From Quisquiliibacterium sp036525975 (GTDB taxonomy: Bacteria; Pseudomonadota; Gammaproteobacteria; Burkholderiales; Burkholderiaceae_E), in contig DATCZK010000169.1 in the NCBI GenBank assembly GCA_036525975.1, positions 1-24,571 on the forward strand: a stretch of DNA of 24,571 nt. Reading direction: 5' to 3'. Both the position numbers and the translations under genes were made by a program. This document shows, in pieces, positions 10,129 through 18,063 of the stretch; position 1 is the first letter of the stretch, and every line of letters begins with the position of its first letter. Under the pieces are notes generated by a model. It was not told where the DNA came from and made no database searches. It saw only the letters and a program-made list of their open reading frames with translations.

Positions 10129-11103
10129 ATGAAACCGATCCGTGCCGCGATTCTCACGGCAGCGCTGTCCGCCCTTGCGAGCGGCGCCCTTGCACAGACC
10201 AAGTGGGACCTGCCCGCCGCCTATCCGGCGCAGAACTTCCACACCGAGAACATCACCCAGTTCGCCAACGACATCGACAAGGCCACGGGCGGCAAGCTCA
10301 AGATCACCGTGCACCCGGGTGCGTCGCTGTTCAAGGCGCCCGAGATCAAGCGCGCCGTGCAGGGCGCGCAGGCGCAGATCGGCGAGATCCTGCTGGTGAA
10401 CTTCTCGAACGAAGACCCGATCTACGAAGCCGACGGCATCCCGTTCCTGGCCACCGGCTACGACGGCGCGATGAAGCTGTACAAGGCGCAAAAGCCGCTG
10501 CTCGAGAAGAAGCTCGCCTCGCAGGGCATGATGCTGCTCTACGCGGTGCCGTGGCCCCCGCAAGGCATCTACACGAACCGCGAGCTCAACAGCGCGGCCG
10601 ACATGAAGGGCCTGAAGTGGCGCGCATACAGCCCGGCCACGGCCAAGATCGCCGAGCTCGTGGGCGCGCAGCCGGTCACGATCCAGGCGGCGGAGCTGCC
10701 GCAGGCGCTCGCCACCGGCACCGTCGACTCGTACATGTCCTCGGGCTCGACCGGTTACGACTCCAAGACCTACGAGCACATCAAGAAGTGGTACGACACG
10801 CAGGCCTGGCTGCCCAAGAACGCGATCATCGTGAACAAGAAGTCGTTCGACGCGCTCGACAAGGCCACGCAGTCGGCCGTGCTCAAGGCCGCGGCCGACG
10901 CCGAAGCGCGCGGCTGGAAGGTGTCTGAGGAGAAGAACGGCTGGTACAAGGAGCAGCTCAAGGGCAAGGGCATGGCGATCGTCGCCCCGTCGGCCCAACT
11001 CACGGCCGACATGAAGAAGGTCGGCGAGACGATGTTGAGCGACTGGCTGAAGAAGTCCGGCACCGACGGCAAGGCGCTGGTCGACGCCTACCAGAAGATG
11101 TAA
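10129..11103 (+). CDS. dctP: TRAP transporter solute-binding protein (DctP family), locus 1
   Basis: Periplasmic solute receptor of a Na+/H+-coupled TRAP transporter. The 324-residue precursor has a clear Sec signal peptide (residues 1-22, ending ALA before Gln23). The mature protein is a two-lobed DctP: 'NITQFANDIDKATGGKLKIT', 'EIKRAVQGAQAQIGEILL', the hinge/ligand segment 'MKGLKWRAYSPATAKIAELV' with the arginine that usually binds a carboxylate, and 'QALATGTVDSYMSS'. GGGAGAGA at 10118-10125 is a good ribosome site for ATG 10129. It leads the cluster dctP-dctQ-dctM-dadA-nnr-pgi and is divergent from a racemase gene. The ligand is unknown; an acidic or amino-acid-like compound would fit the neighbours. 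Confidence 0.94.
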   Translation: MKPIRAAILTAALSALASGALAQTKWDLPAAYPAQNFHTENITQFANDIDKATGGKLKITVHPGASLFKAPEIKRAVQGAQAQIGEILLVNFSNEDPIYEADGIPFLATGYDGAMKLYKAQKPLLEKKLASQGMMLLYAVPWPPQGIYTNRELNSAADMKGLKWRAYSPATAKIAELVGAQPVTIQAAELPQALATGTVDSYMSSGSTGYDSKTYEHIKKWYDTQAWLPKNAIIVNKKSFDALDKATQSAVLKAAADAEARGWKVSEEKNGWYKEQLKGKGMAIVAPSAQLTADMKKVGETMLSDWLKKSGTDGKALVDAYQKM

Positions 11104-11112
11104 GCGGCGCCG

Positions 11113-11637
11113 GTGCGCCGTTTCCTCGAAGGGCTGTACCGGGGGGCCGCCTGGCTGGCGGCCTTTTGCATGATCGGCGTGCTCGCGATGGTGCTCACCA
11201 CCATCGTGACGCGCCAGATCGGCGTGCACATACCGGGCACCGACGCCTACGCCGGCTACTTCATGGCCGGCGCGGGCTTCCTCGCGCTCGCGCACACGCT
11301 CAAGCGCGGCGAGCACATCCGCGTCACGCTGTTCGTGAGCTTCCTCAAGGGGCGTGCGCACCGCCTGCTGGAGTTGTGGGCCCTGGGCGCGGCGGTGATG
11401 CTCGCCACGCTGTTCGCCTACTTTTCCACGCGCCTGGCGTGGCAGTCGCACCTGTTCAACGACATCTCCACGGCCAACGACGCGACGCCGCTGTGGATCC
11501 CCCAGATCGCGATGGCGCTGGGCACGATCATCCTGCTGATCGCCTTCATCGACGAGTTCGTGCTCGAGTGGCGCGGACTGCGCGGTAACGAAGGCCAAGC
11601 AAAAGACGCGGCCAACGAAGCGCCGCGCATCGAGTGA
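11113..11637 (+). CDS. dctQ: TRAP transporter small permease subunit (DctQ family), locus 1
   Basis: Small membrane subunit of the TRAP transporter encoded with the flanking dctP and dctM. The 174 residues contain four hydrophobic segments: 'AAWLAAFCMIGVLAMVLTTI', 'YFMAGAGFLALAHTL', 'LLELWALGAAVMLATLFAYF' and 'IAMALGTIILLIAFIDEFV'. The DctQ hallmark 'KRGEHIRVTLFVSFLKG' follows the second segment. GTG 11113, nine bases after the dctP stop, is the first start that keeps the N-terminal helix whole. The ribosome site is weak, so translation is probably coupled to dctP. It ends four bases before dctM. Confidence 0.92.
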   Translation: MRRFLEGLYRGAAWLAAFCMIGVLAMVLTTIVTRQIGVHIPGTDAYAGYFMAGAGFLALAHTLKRGEHIRVTLFVSFLKGRAHRLLELWALGAAVMLATLFAYFSTRLAWQSHLFNDISTANDATPLWIPQIAMALGTIILLIAFIDEFVLEWRGLRGNEGQAKDAANEAPRIE

Positions 11638-11641
11638 AGCG

Positions 11642-12946
11642 ATGGGTGACCTCGTCATCACGGCCCTGCTGGTGGTTGCGCTGTTCGCGCTCCTGGGCTC
11701 GGGCGTCTGGATAGGCCTCACGCTCTCGGGCGTGGCGTGGATCGGCATGGAGCTCTTCTCCACCCGCCCTGCCGGCGACGCGATGGCCGTCACGATCTGG
11801 GGCTCGTCATCGAGCTGGACGCTCACCGCGCTGCCGCTGTTCATCTGGATGGGCGAGATCCTGTTCCGCACGCGCCTGTCGGAAGACATGTTCCGGGGCC
11901 TCGCGCCGTGGATGAACCACCTGCCGGGCCGGCTGCTGCACACCAACATCATCGGCTGCACGATCTTCGCGGCCGTGTCGGGCTCCTCGGCCGCCACCTG
12001 CGCCACGATCGGCAAGATGACGCTGCCCGAGCTCGGCAAGCGCGGCTACCCCGAGGCGCAGACAGTGGGCACGCTCGCCGGCGCGGGCACGCTCGGGCTG
12101 CTGATCCCGCCCTCGATCATCATGATCGTCTACGGCGTCACGGCCGAAGTGTCGATCGCAAAGCTCTTCATCGCCGGCGTGATCCCCGGAATGCTGCTCG
12201 CCGGGCTGTTCATGGGCTACGTGATCATCTGGGCGCTGCTCAACCCGAAGAAGGTGCCGCCGGCCGACGCGCACTTGAGCTTCACCCAGAAGGTGCGCGC
12301 GTCGCGCAGCCTCATTCCGGTGGTGGCCCTGATCCTGGCCGTGCTCGGCTCGATCTACTCGGGTGTGGCGACAGCCACCGAGGCGGCGGCGCTGGGCGTG
12401 GTGGGCTCGCTCGTGATCTCGGCCGTGCAGGGCTCGCTCACGCGGGTCACGTTCCGCCAGTCGCTGATGGGGGCAACGCGCCTGTACTGCATGATCGCGC
12501 TGATCCTCGCCGGGGCCGCGTTCCTCACGCTGTCGATGGGCTACATCGGCCTGCCGCGCCACCTCGCCGAGTGGATCGCAACGCTGGGCCTGTCGCGCTT
12601 CGAGCTGATCGTCGCGCTCGCGCTGTTCTTCATGCTGCTGGGCTGCTTCCTCGACGGCATCTCGATGGTCGTGCTCACGATGGGCGTGCTGCTGCCCACC
12701 GTGGACGCCGCCGGCATCGACCTGATCTGGTTCGGGATCTTCATCGTGCTGGTGGTGGAGATGGCCCAGATCACGCCCCCGGTCGGTTTCAACCTCTTCG
12801 TACTGCAGGGCATGACCGGAAGGCAGCTGCCCTGGATCGCGAAGGTCACGATGCCCACCTTCGTGCTGATGGTGCTCGCGATCGGCCTGATCTATCTGTT
12901 CCCCGAGCTGGTGAACTGGCTGCCGAGCAAGATGAGCAAGGGCTGA
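11642..12946 (+). CDS. dctM: TRAP transporter large permease subunit (DctM family), locus 1
   Basis: The transporting subunit of the TRAP system. Its 434 residues are mostly membrane helices (about 11-12 expected for the family). Visible DctM motifs are the first-repeat 'CTIFAAVSGSSAATCATIGK' with the next helix 'GTLGLLIPPSIIMIVYG', and in the second half 'FLDGISMVVLTMGVLLP' and 'MAQITPPVGFNLFVLQGMTG'. The two ion/substrate hairpins of the inverted repeats are thus present. ATG 11642 follows the dctQ stop by four bases. dadA begins 49 bases after the stop, so the dehydrogenase is likely to be co-transcribed with the transporter. Confidence 0.95.
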   Translation: MGDLVITALLVVALFALLGSGVWIGLTLSGVAWIGMELFSTRPAGDAMAVTIWGSSSSWTLTALPLFIWMGEILFRTRLSEDMFRGLAPWMNHLPGRLLHTNIIGCTIFAAVSGSSAATCATIGKMTLPELGKRGYPEAQTVGTLAGAGTLGLLIPPSIIMIVYGVTAEVSIAKLFIAGVIPGMLLAGLFMGYVIIWALLNPKKVPPADAHLSFTQKVRASRSLIPVVALILAVLGSIYSGVATATEAAALGVVGSLVISAVQGSLTRVTFRQSLMGATRLYCMIALILAGAAFLTLSMGYIGLPRHLAEWIATLGLSRFELIVALALFFMLLGCFLDGISMVVLTMGVLLPTVDAAGIDLIWFGIFIVLVVEMAQITPPVGFNLFVLQGMTGRQLPWIAKVTMPTFVLMVLAIGLIYLFPELVNWLPSKMSKG

Positions 12947-12995
12947 GGCCGGCGCAGCGCGCCGCCCCCCGCCCCACCACCACCGAGCGAGCATC

Positions 12996-14243
12996 GTGCA
13001 CGTGATCGTCGTTGGCGCCGGCATCGTCGGCGTGTGTTGCGCGTGGTACCTGCGTCGCGAGGGCTGCGAAGTCACCGTCCTCGACCGCCGCTCGGGAGTC
13101 GCGCAGGAGACGAGCTTCGCGAATGCGGGCATCGTCGCGGCGGGCAACATCAATCCCTGGGCGGCGCCGGGCATGCCGCGCAAGGTCCTCTCGTACCTGC
13201 TCGCGCGCGAGGCGCCGCTTCGCTTCACGCCCACGGCCAGCCCGGCGCAGTGGCGCTGGCTCGCGCGCTGGCTCGGGCAATGCCGGCTCGATCGCTACCG
13301 GGTCAATCGCGAGCGCATGCAGCGGATCGCGCTCTACAGCCGTTCGCAGCTGCACGCGCTGCGCGCCGAGTTGGGCATCGAGTACGAGCAGGCGCAGGGA
13401 TACCTGCAGTTGCTGCGCAGCGAGCGCGAGGTGGAGCTCACCGACCCGGCCCGGGCGATGCTCGCCGAGCAGGGCGTTCCGTTCGCACTGCTCGACCCGG
13501 CGCAGGTCTACGAGCTCGAACCGGGGCTCTCGCGCGAGGCGCCGCTCGCCGCGGCGTTGCACCTTCCCGAGGACGAGTCCGGCAACTGCGCGCTGTTCGC
13601 GCACGCGCTGCGACGCCACGCCGAAGACGCGGGGGTTCGTTTCCGCTTCAACCAGCTCGTGCAGCGCGTGCTCGTCGACGGCTCGAGCGCGCGCGGCGTG
13701 GTCGTGGCGCGACGCGAGATCGCCGCCGACGCCGTCGTGATCGCCGCGGCCAACGCGAGCCCCGCGTTGCTGCGGCCCTGCGGCATCCGGATCCCGATGT
13801 ACCCGATCAAGGGCTACTCGGCCACCGTCGCGCTCGAGCCCGCCGAGATCGGCCCGCGCCACGCGATGATGGACGAGGCCTACAAGACCGCGATCACGCC
13901 GTTCGGCAACCGCATCCGGATCGCCGGCACGGCGGAGATCGGCAACGCCGAGCTCACGATGCACGAGCCGTCGCTGCGCACGCTGCTCAAGGTCGCGAAG
14001 GACTGGTTTCCCGCCGCGGCCCGCTATTCCAAGTCGCAGTACTGGGTGGGCGCGAGGCCGATGCTTCCCGACGGCGCCCCGCTGCTCGGCGCGACGCCGG
14101 TGCGCGGCCTGTTCCTCAACCTCGGCCACGGCTCCACCGGGTGGGCGATGGCCTGCGGATCGGGGCGCGTGGTGGCCCACGCGGTCGCCGGGCGCGAGCC
14201 CGAGATCTCCCTCGACGGACTCACCCTCGAGCGGTATCGTTGA
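12996..14243 (+). CDS. dadA: D-amino acid dehydrogenase / FAD-dependent amino acid oxidoreductase (DadA type)
   Basis: FAD flavoprotein expected to oxidise D-amino acids to 2-oxo acids and ammonia, passing electrons to the respiratory chain. The 415-residue length and layout fit DadA (E. coli 432). The N-terminal dinucleotide-binding motif is 'VIVVGAGIVGVCCAWYLRR' (GxGxxG at residues 8-13), followed by 'ETSFANAGIVAAGNINPWAA'. The C-terminal FAD-binding 'NLGHGSTGWAMACGSGRVVA' is intact. The start is GTG 12996, just before the first beta strand. It follows the TRAP permease closely and overlaps or abuts nnr, which suggests it acts on the imported solute after racemisation. Specificity cannot be read; DAO-family enzymes such as glycine or opine oxidases are alternatives. 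Confidence 0.85.
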   Translation: MHVIVVGAGIVGVCCAWYLRREGCEVTVLDRRSGVAQETSFANAGIVAAGNINPWAAPGMPRKVLSYLLAREAPLRFTPTASPAQWRWLARWLGQCRLDRYRVNRERMQRIALYSRSQLHALRAELGIEYEQAQGYLQLLRSEREVELTDPARAMLAEQGVPFALLDPAQVYELEPGLSREAPLAAALHLPEDESGNCALFAHALRRHAEDAGVRFRFNQLVQRVLVDGSSARGVVVARREIAADAVVIAAANASPALLRPCGIRIPMYPIKGYSATVALEPAEIGPRHAMMDEAYKTAITPFGNRIRIAGTAEIGNAELTMHEPSLRTLLKVAKDWFPAAARYSKSQYWVGARPMLPDGAPLLGATPVRGLFLNLGHGSTGWAMACGSGRVVAHAVAGREPEISLDGLTLERYR

Positions 14244-14248
14244 GCGCG

Positions 14249-15763
14249 ATGGCCGCGCTCTACCTCAGCCGAACGATCCGCCGCATCGAAACGGCCTGGA
14301 TCGGCGTCTTGCCCGAGGGCACGCTGATGCGGCGCGCGGCCGCCGCCGTGGCCGCGTCGGCCGAGCGCGTCGCGCGCACGCTGCCGCGCGCCACGCCGAT
14401 CGTCGCGCTGGTGGGCCCGGGCAACAACGGGGGTGACGCGCTGCTCGCGCTGATGATGCTGCACGCGCGCGGATACGCGACGCGGGCGCTGTTCGCATCC
14501 GATCGCCGCCCCGACGCGCCCGACGCCGCCGGGGTGCACGACCGCTTCGTCGCCGGCGGCGGGCGGGTCGACGCGCTCGACAGCCTCGCCAGCATGCTCG
14601 ACGCCCCGGTCCTCGTCGTGGACGGCTTGTTCGGAATCGGTCTCGCGCGACCGCTCCAGGGCGCGATCGCGGGCGCGGCCGCGCGCCTGCGCGCCTGCGG
14701 CGCCGTCGTGGTCGCGGTGGACACGCCCAGCGGCATCGACGCGGACACCGGTGCGGTGGTCGGCGGGCCCGATGCGATCGCGGTGCGCGCCCATCGCACC
14801 GTGACGATGATCGGCGACAAGCCCGGCCTGCACACCGGCGCCGCCACCGAACACGCCGGCGAGATCGAGGTGGCCGACCTCGGCCTGGACGCGATGCCCG
14901 ACGCCACGCCGCTCGCGCCCGACGGCCTGCTGTTCGAAGGCGACGACGCGCGCAGCTTGCTGCCCGCGCGCCCGGCCAACGCGCACAAGGGAAGCTTCGG
15001 TTCGGTGCTGGTGGTGGGCGGCGCTCGCGGCATGAGCGGCGCGGCGCTGCTCGCCGCGCGCGCTTCGCAAGCCTGCGGCGCCGGCCGGACCCTGATCGCC
15101 TCGCCCGACGAGCCGGTGTTCGATCCGGCGCAGCCGCAGCTGATGACGCGCCCGATCGACGCGCCGCTCGAGGGCGTGGACGCGATCTGCATCGGCTGCG
15201 GACTGGGCCGGGGCGAAGCCGCGCGCGCCGCGCTCGCGGGCGCGCTCGCCAGCGCCCTGCCGCTCGTGCTCGACGCCGACGCGCTCAACCTCGTCTCCGG
15301 CGACCCCGCGCTGGCCCGCGCGCGTCGCGCGCGTGGCGGCAGGCGCGACGCCCCGGCCCGCACCGTGCGCACGCCGCCCCCGCTCGAGGCGGCGCGCCTG
15401 CTCGAGTGCGACACGGCCGCCGTGCAGTCCGACCGCATCGGCGCCGCGCTCGACCTGTCCGCGCGGCTGGCGTGCACGGTCGTTCTCAAGGGAGCCGGCA
15501 CCGTGGTCGCCTCGCCGCAGCGCAGCTGGAGCCTCGTCTGCGAAGGCACCCCGGCCCTCGCAACCGCCGGCAGCGGAGACGTGCTCGCCGGCGCGATCGC
15601 CGCGTTGTGCGCGCAGGGCGTGGCGAACGAGCCCGCCGCCGCGCTGGCGGCCTGGCTGCACGGGCACGCGGCGCGGCGCTGGCAGCGCGATCACCCCGTT
15701 GGCGCGGGCCTGTCGGCCGCCAGGCTCCCCGAGTTGCTCACCGAGGCGATGCAACCGCAATGA
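14249..15763 (+). CDS. nnr: Bifunctional NAD(P)H-hydrate repair enzyme (epimerase + dehydratase)
   Basis: Metabolite-repair enzyme for hydrated NADH/NADPH. The epimerase domain (about 1-205) shows 'VALVGPGNNGGDALLALMML', 'LVVDGLFGIGLARPL' and 'VVAVDTPSGIDADTG'. The ADP-dependent dehydratase domain (about 220-504) shows 'HKGSFGSVLVVGGARGMSGA', 'LVLDADALNLV', 'VVLKGAGTVVASP' and 'GTPALATAGSGDVLAG'. At residues 375-380 the sequence is TPPPLE, whereas the family normally has TPHPxE. One base (CCC for CAC) would account for the loss of His377, and the preceding residue pair is also atypical (VR for VL). ATG 14249 is preferred. An in-frame TTG at 14240 overlaps the dadA stop and would add three residues. 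The stop overlaps the pgi start (ATGA), indicating translational coupling. Confidence 0.92.
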   Translation: MAALYLSRTIRRIETAWIGVLPEGTLMRRAAAAVAASAERVARTLPRATPIVALVGPGNNGGDALLALMMLHARGYATRALFASDRRPDAPDAAGVHDRFVAGGGRVDALDSLASMLDAPVLVVDGLFGIGLARPLQGAIAGAAARLRACGAVVVAVDTPSGIDADTGAVVGGPDAIAVRAHRTVTMIGDKPGLHTGAATEHAGEIEVADLGLDAMPDATPLAPDGLLFEGDDARSLLPARPANAHKGSFGSVLVVGGARGMSGAALLAARASQACGAGRTLIASPDEPVFDPAQPQLMTRPIDAPLEGVDAICIGCGLGRGEAARAALAGALASALPLVLDADALNLVSGDPALARARRARGGRRDAPARTVRTPPPLEAARLLECDTAAVQSDRIGAALDLSARLACTVVLKGAGTVVASPQRSWSLVCEGTPALATAGSGDVLAGAIAALCAQGVANEPAAALAAWLHGHAARRWQRDHPVGAGLSAARLPELLTEAMQPQ

Positions 15764-17394
15764 GCGAAGGCTCCGCGCCCCACGACCACGCCAGCGCGTT
15801 CGAGCGCGTGCGCGCGCTCGCCGCCGCCGGCCCCGCGCGCGAGATCCTCTCGCTGCTCGCAACCGAAGCCGACCGGCTCGCCCGCTTCACCGTGCAGGCC
15901 GCCGGCATGCACCTGGATCTGGCGAAGCAGCGCATCGCCTCGGCCGATCTCGACGCGCTGCTCGACTGGGCGCGCGCGGCGCGGCTCGAGGCGCAGCGCG
16001 ACGCGATGCTCGCGGGGCAGCCGGTCAACCGCACCGAGAGCCGCGCGGCGCTCCACACGGCGCTGCGCGCCCCGGCGGGCAGCGCCGATCCGGCCAACGC
16101 GCCCGGTACGGCGGCGATGGTGGCCGACGCCCTGGCGCGGATGGGCGCGCTCGCGGCTGCGGTGCGCGGCGGGCACTGGCGCGGCGCCGGCGGCGAGCGC
16201 ATCACCGACCTCGTGCACGTGGGCATCGGCGGCTCGCACCTCGGCCCCCAGCTCGCGTGCGACGCACTGCACGCGTTCGCCGACCCGGCGATCGCCGTGC
16301 ACTTCGTTTCGAACGTCGACCCCGACGCTTGGAACAGGCTGCGCGCGCGGTTGCGGGCTGGCACGACGCTGGCGGTGATCGCCTCGAAGTCGTGGCGCAC
16401 CGACGAGACCGCGCGCAACGCGGGCGCGCTGCGCGCGTGGCTGCTGGGCGAAGGCGTGTCGCAACGCGACCTCGGAAAGCACATGGTGGCGGTGACCGCG
16501 AACGTCGACGCGGCGCGCGCCTTCGGCGTGGCCGACGACGCGATCCTGCCGTTCTGGGACTGGGTTGGCGGACGCTACTCGCTGTGGTCCGCGATCGGGC
16601 TGCCCGTGATGGTGGCGACCGGGCCCGATGCCTTCGCGCGCATGCTCGCCGGCGCGCACGCGATGGACAGGCACTTCGCGCAGGCGCCGCTCGAGCGCAA
16701 CGCGCCGGTTCTCCTGGCGCTGGCGAGCGCGTGGAACCGGCTCGCGCTGCCGGCCTCGACCGAAGTCGTCGTGCCCTACTGCGATGCGCTGCGATACCTG
16801 CCCGCGCACCTGCAACAGCTGCAGATGGAGAGCAACGGCAAGTCGGTGGACCTCGACGGGCGGGCGCTCGAAACCGACTCGGTCGCCGTGGTCTGGGGCA
16901 GCGCAGGCACCGATGCGCAGCACTCGTATTTCCAGGCCCTGCACCAGGGCACCCGCGCGCACCCGGTGGACTTCGTGATCGCGATCCCGCCCGGCGAGGA
17001 CCCGCTCGGGCGCGACCGCGCGCTCGTCGCCAACGCGATCGCCCAGGGTGCCGCGCTCGCCTCGGGCAACGCGGCCACCGACGCGCCCGGCGCGCTTCGG
17101 GCGCACCGCGCGCACCCGGGAAACCGCCCTTCCACGACGATCCTCCTCGGGCAGCTCCACCCCGAGTCCTTCGGCGCGCTGATCGCGCTCTACGAGCACA
17201 AGACCGCAGCGCTCGGCTGGTTGTGGCGGATCAACAGCTTCGACCAGTGGGGCGTTGAACTGGGCAAGCGCGTGGCGGGGGCCGCGGAGCGCGCGCTGGG
17301 CGATGACCCGGGTGCCGCCGCCGGGCTCGACGCGTCGAGCCGCGATCTCCTCGCGCGCGCGGCCGAACTGCTCGGCCGCCGGAACTCAGGCTGA
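15760..17394 (+). CDS. pgi: Glucose-6-phosphate isomerase
   Basis: Interconverts glucose 6-phosphate and fructose 6-phosphate in glycolysis and gluconeogenesis. The 544-residue protein carries the N-terminal 'NRTESRAALHTALRAP' and 'VGIGGSHLGPQLACDAL'. The phosphate-binding loop is Ser209-Lys210-Ser211-x-x-Thr214-x-x-Thr217. Signature 1 is 'WVGGRYSLWSAIGL' (Arg272), then 'LQMESNGKSV' with catalytic Glu357, 'GTDAQHSYFQALHQGT' with His388, and signature 2 'INSFDQWGVELGK' with Lys503. The loop reads SKSWRTDET where SKTFTTQET is usual, but the ligand-contacting positions are conserved, so it should be active. ATG 15760 overlaps the nnr stop. The 3' end overlaps the convergent ABC ATPase gene by nine bases. 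Confidence 0.96.
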   Translation: MSEGSAPHDHASAFERVRALAAAGPAREILSLLATEADRLARFTVQAAGMHLDLAKQRIASADLDALLDWARAARLEAQRDAMLAGQPVNRTESRAALHTALRAPAGSADPANAPGTAAMVADALARMGALAAAVRGGHWRGAGGERITDLVHVGIGGSHLGPQLACDALHAFADPAIAVHFVSNVDPDAWNRLRARLRAGTTLAVIASKSWRTDETARNAGALRAWLLGEGVSQRDLGKHMVAVTANVDAARAFGVADDAILPFWDWVGGRYSLWSAIGLPVMVATGPDAFARMLAGAHAMDRHFAQAPLERNAPVLLALASAWNRLALPASTEVVVPYCDALRYLPAHLQQLQMESNGKSVDLDGRALETDSVAVVWGSAGTDAQHSYFQALHQGTRAHPVDFVIAIPPGEDPLGRDRALVANAIAQGAALASGNAATDAPGALRAHRAHPGNRPSTTILLGQLHPESFGALIALYEHKTAALGWLWRINSFDQWGVELGKRVAGAAERALGDDPGAAAGLDASSRDLLARAAELLGRRNSG

Positions 17395-18063
17395 ATCGTC
17401 GCGGGCCAGCCGGCCCGCGGTGAGCGTGAGCCGGCGCGCGCAGCGCTGCGCGAGCGCCGGGTCGTGCGTCACGAGCACGAGGGTGGCGCCGGCCTCGCGG
17501 TTGAGGTCGAACAGCAGCTCGATGATGCGCTCGCCGGTAGCGGCGTCGAGGCTTCCGGTGGGCTCGTCGGCGAACAGCAGCGGCGGCGAGGGCGCGAACG
17601 CGCGCGCCAACGCCACCCGCTGCTGCTCTCCCCCGGAGAGCGTCCGCGGATAGTGGCGCATGCGCTCGCGAAGCCCCACGCGCTCGAGGAGCGCGCGCGC
17701 CTTCTCGCCCGCCTTCGCGTCGCCCGCCAGCTCCAGCGGGAGCATCACGTTCTCGAGCGCGGTCATCTGCGGCAGGAGCTGAAAGGTCTGGAACACGAAG
17801 CCGATGTTGCGCGAGCGCCAGGCCGCCCGCGCGTCTTCGTCGAGGTCGAACAGGCTCTTCCCGAAAGCCCGCACGCTCCCCTCGCTGGGCAGGTCCAGGC
17901 CCGCCATCAGCCCGAGCAAGGTCGACTTTCCCGACCCCGACGAACCGAGGATCGCAACGCTGTCTCCGGCGTCGATCTCGAACCCGACGTCGTCGAGGAT
18001 CGTGAGCCAGCCGTCGGCGTCGCGCACGCGCTTGCTGAGATGTTCTACGATAATCGCGGTCAT
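17386..18063 (-). CDS. ABC transporter ATP-binding protein, LolD/YbbA type
   Basis: The 225-residue ATPase belongs to the MacB/LolD/YbbA group that drives FtsX-like permeases. It has Walker A 'GSSGSGKST', Q-loop 'GFVFQTFQLLPQMTALENV', signature 'LSGGEQQRVALARAF', Walker B 'LLFADEPTGSLD' and H-loop 'LVLVTHDP'. All catalytic elements are intact. ATG 18063 is the family N-terminus ('MTAIIVEHLSKRV'), and its bases overlap the ATG of the divergent esterase gene. The frame extends upstream, but only as a shadow of that gene. The divergent tesA pairing matches E. coli ybbA. No FtsX-like permease gene follows here, because pgi runs in from the other side, so the partner must be encoded elsewhere. Confidence 0.9.
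   Translation of the reverse strand: MTAIIVEHLSKRVRDADGWLTILDDVGFEIDAGDSVAILGSSGSGKSTLLGLMAGLDLPSEGSVRAFGKSLFDLDEDARAAWRSRNIGFVFQTFQLLPQMTALENVMLPLELAGDAKAGEKARALLERVGLRERMRHYPRTLSGGEQQRVALARAFAPSPPLLFADEPTGSLDAATGERIIELLFDLNREAGATLVLVTHDPALAQRCARRLTLTAGRLARDDSA

Noticed and set aside
10114..12039. A 641-codon minus-strand frame opposite the TRAP genes
   Set aside because: It lies antisense to dctP, dctQ and dctM, which have clear signal-peptide and membrane motifs, and it shows no domain of its own.
15309..15370. A compensating double frameshift in nnr around the Arg-rich stretch before TPPPLE
   Set aside because: The frame is continuous with family-like residues on both sides (RRDAP...TV then LEAARLL). 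Other frames here do not match the family better, so substitutions are the simpler explanation.
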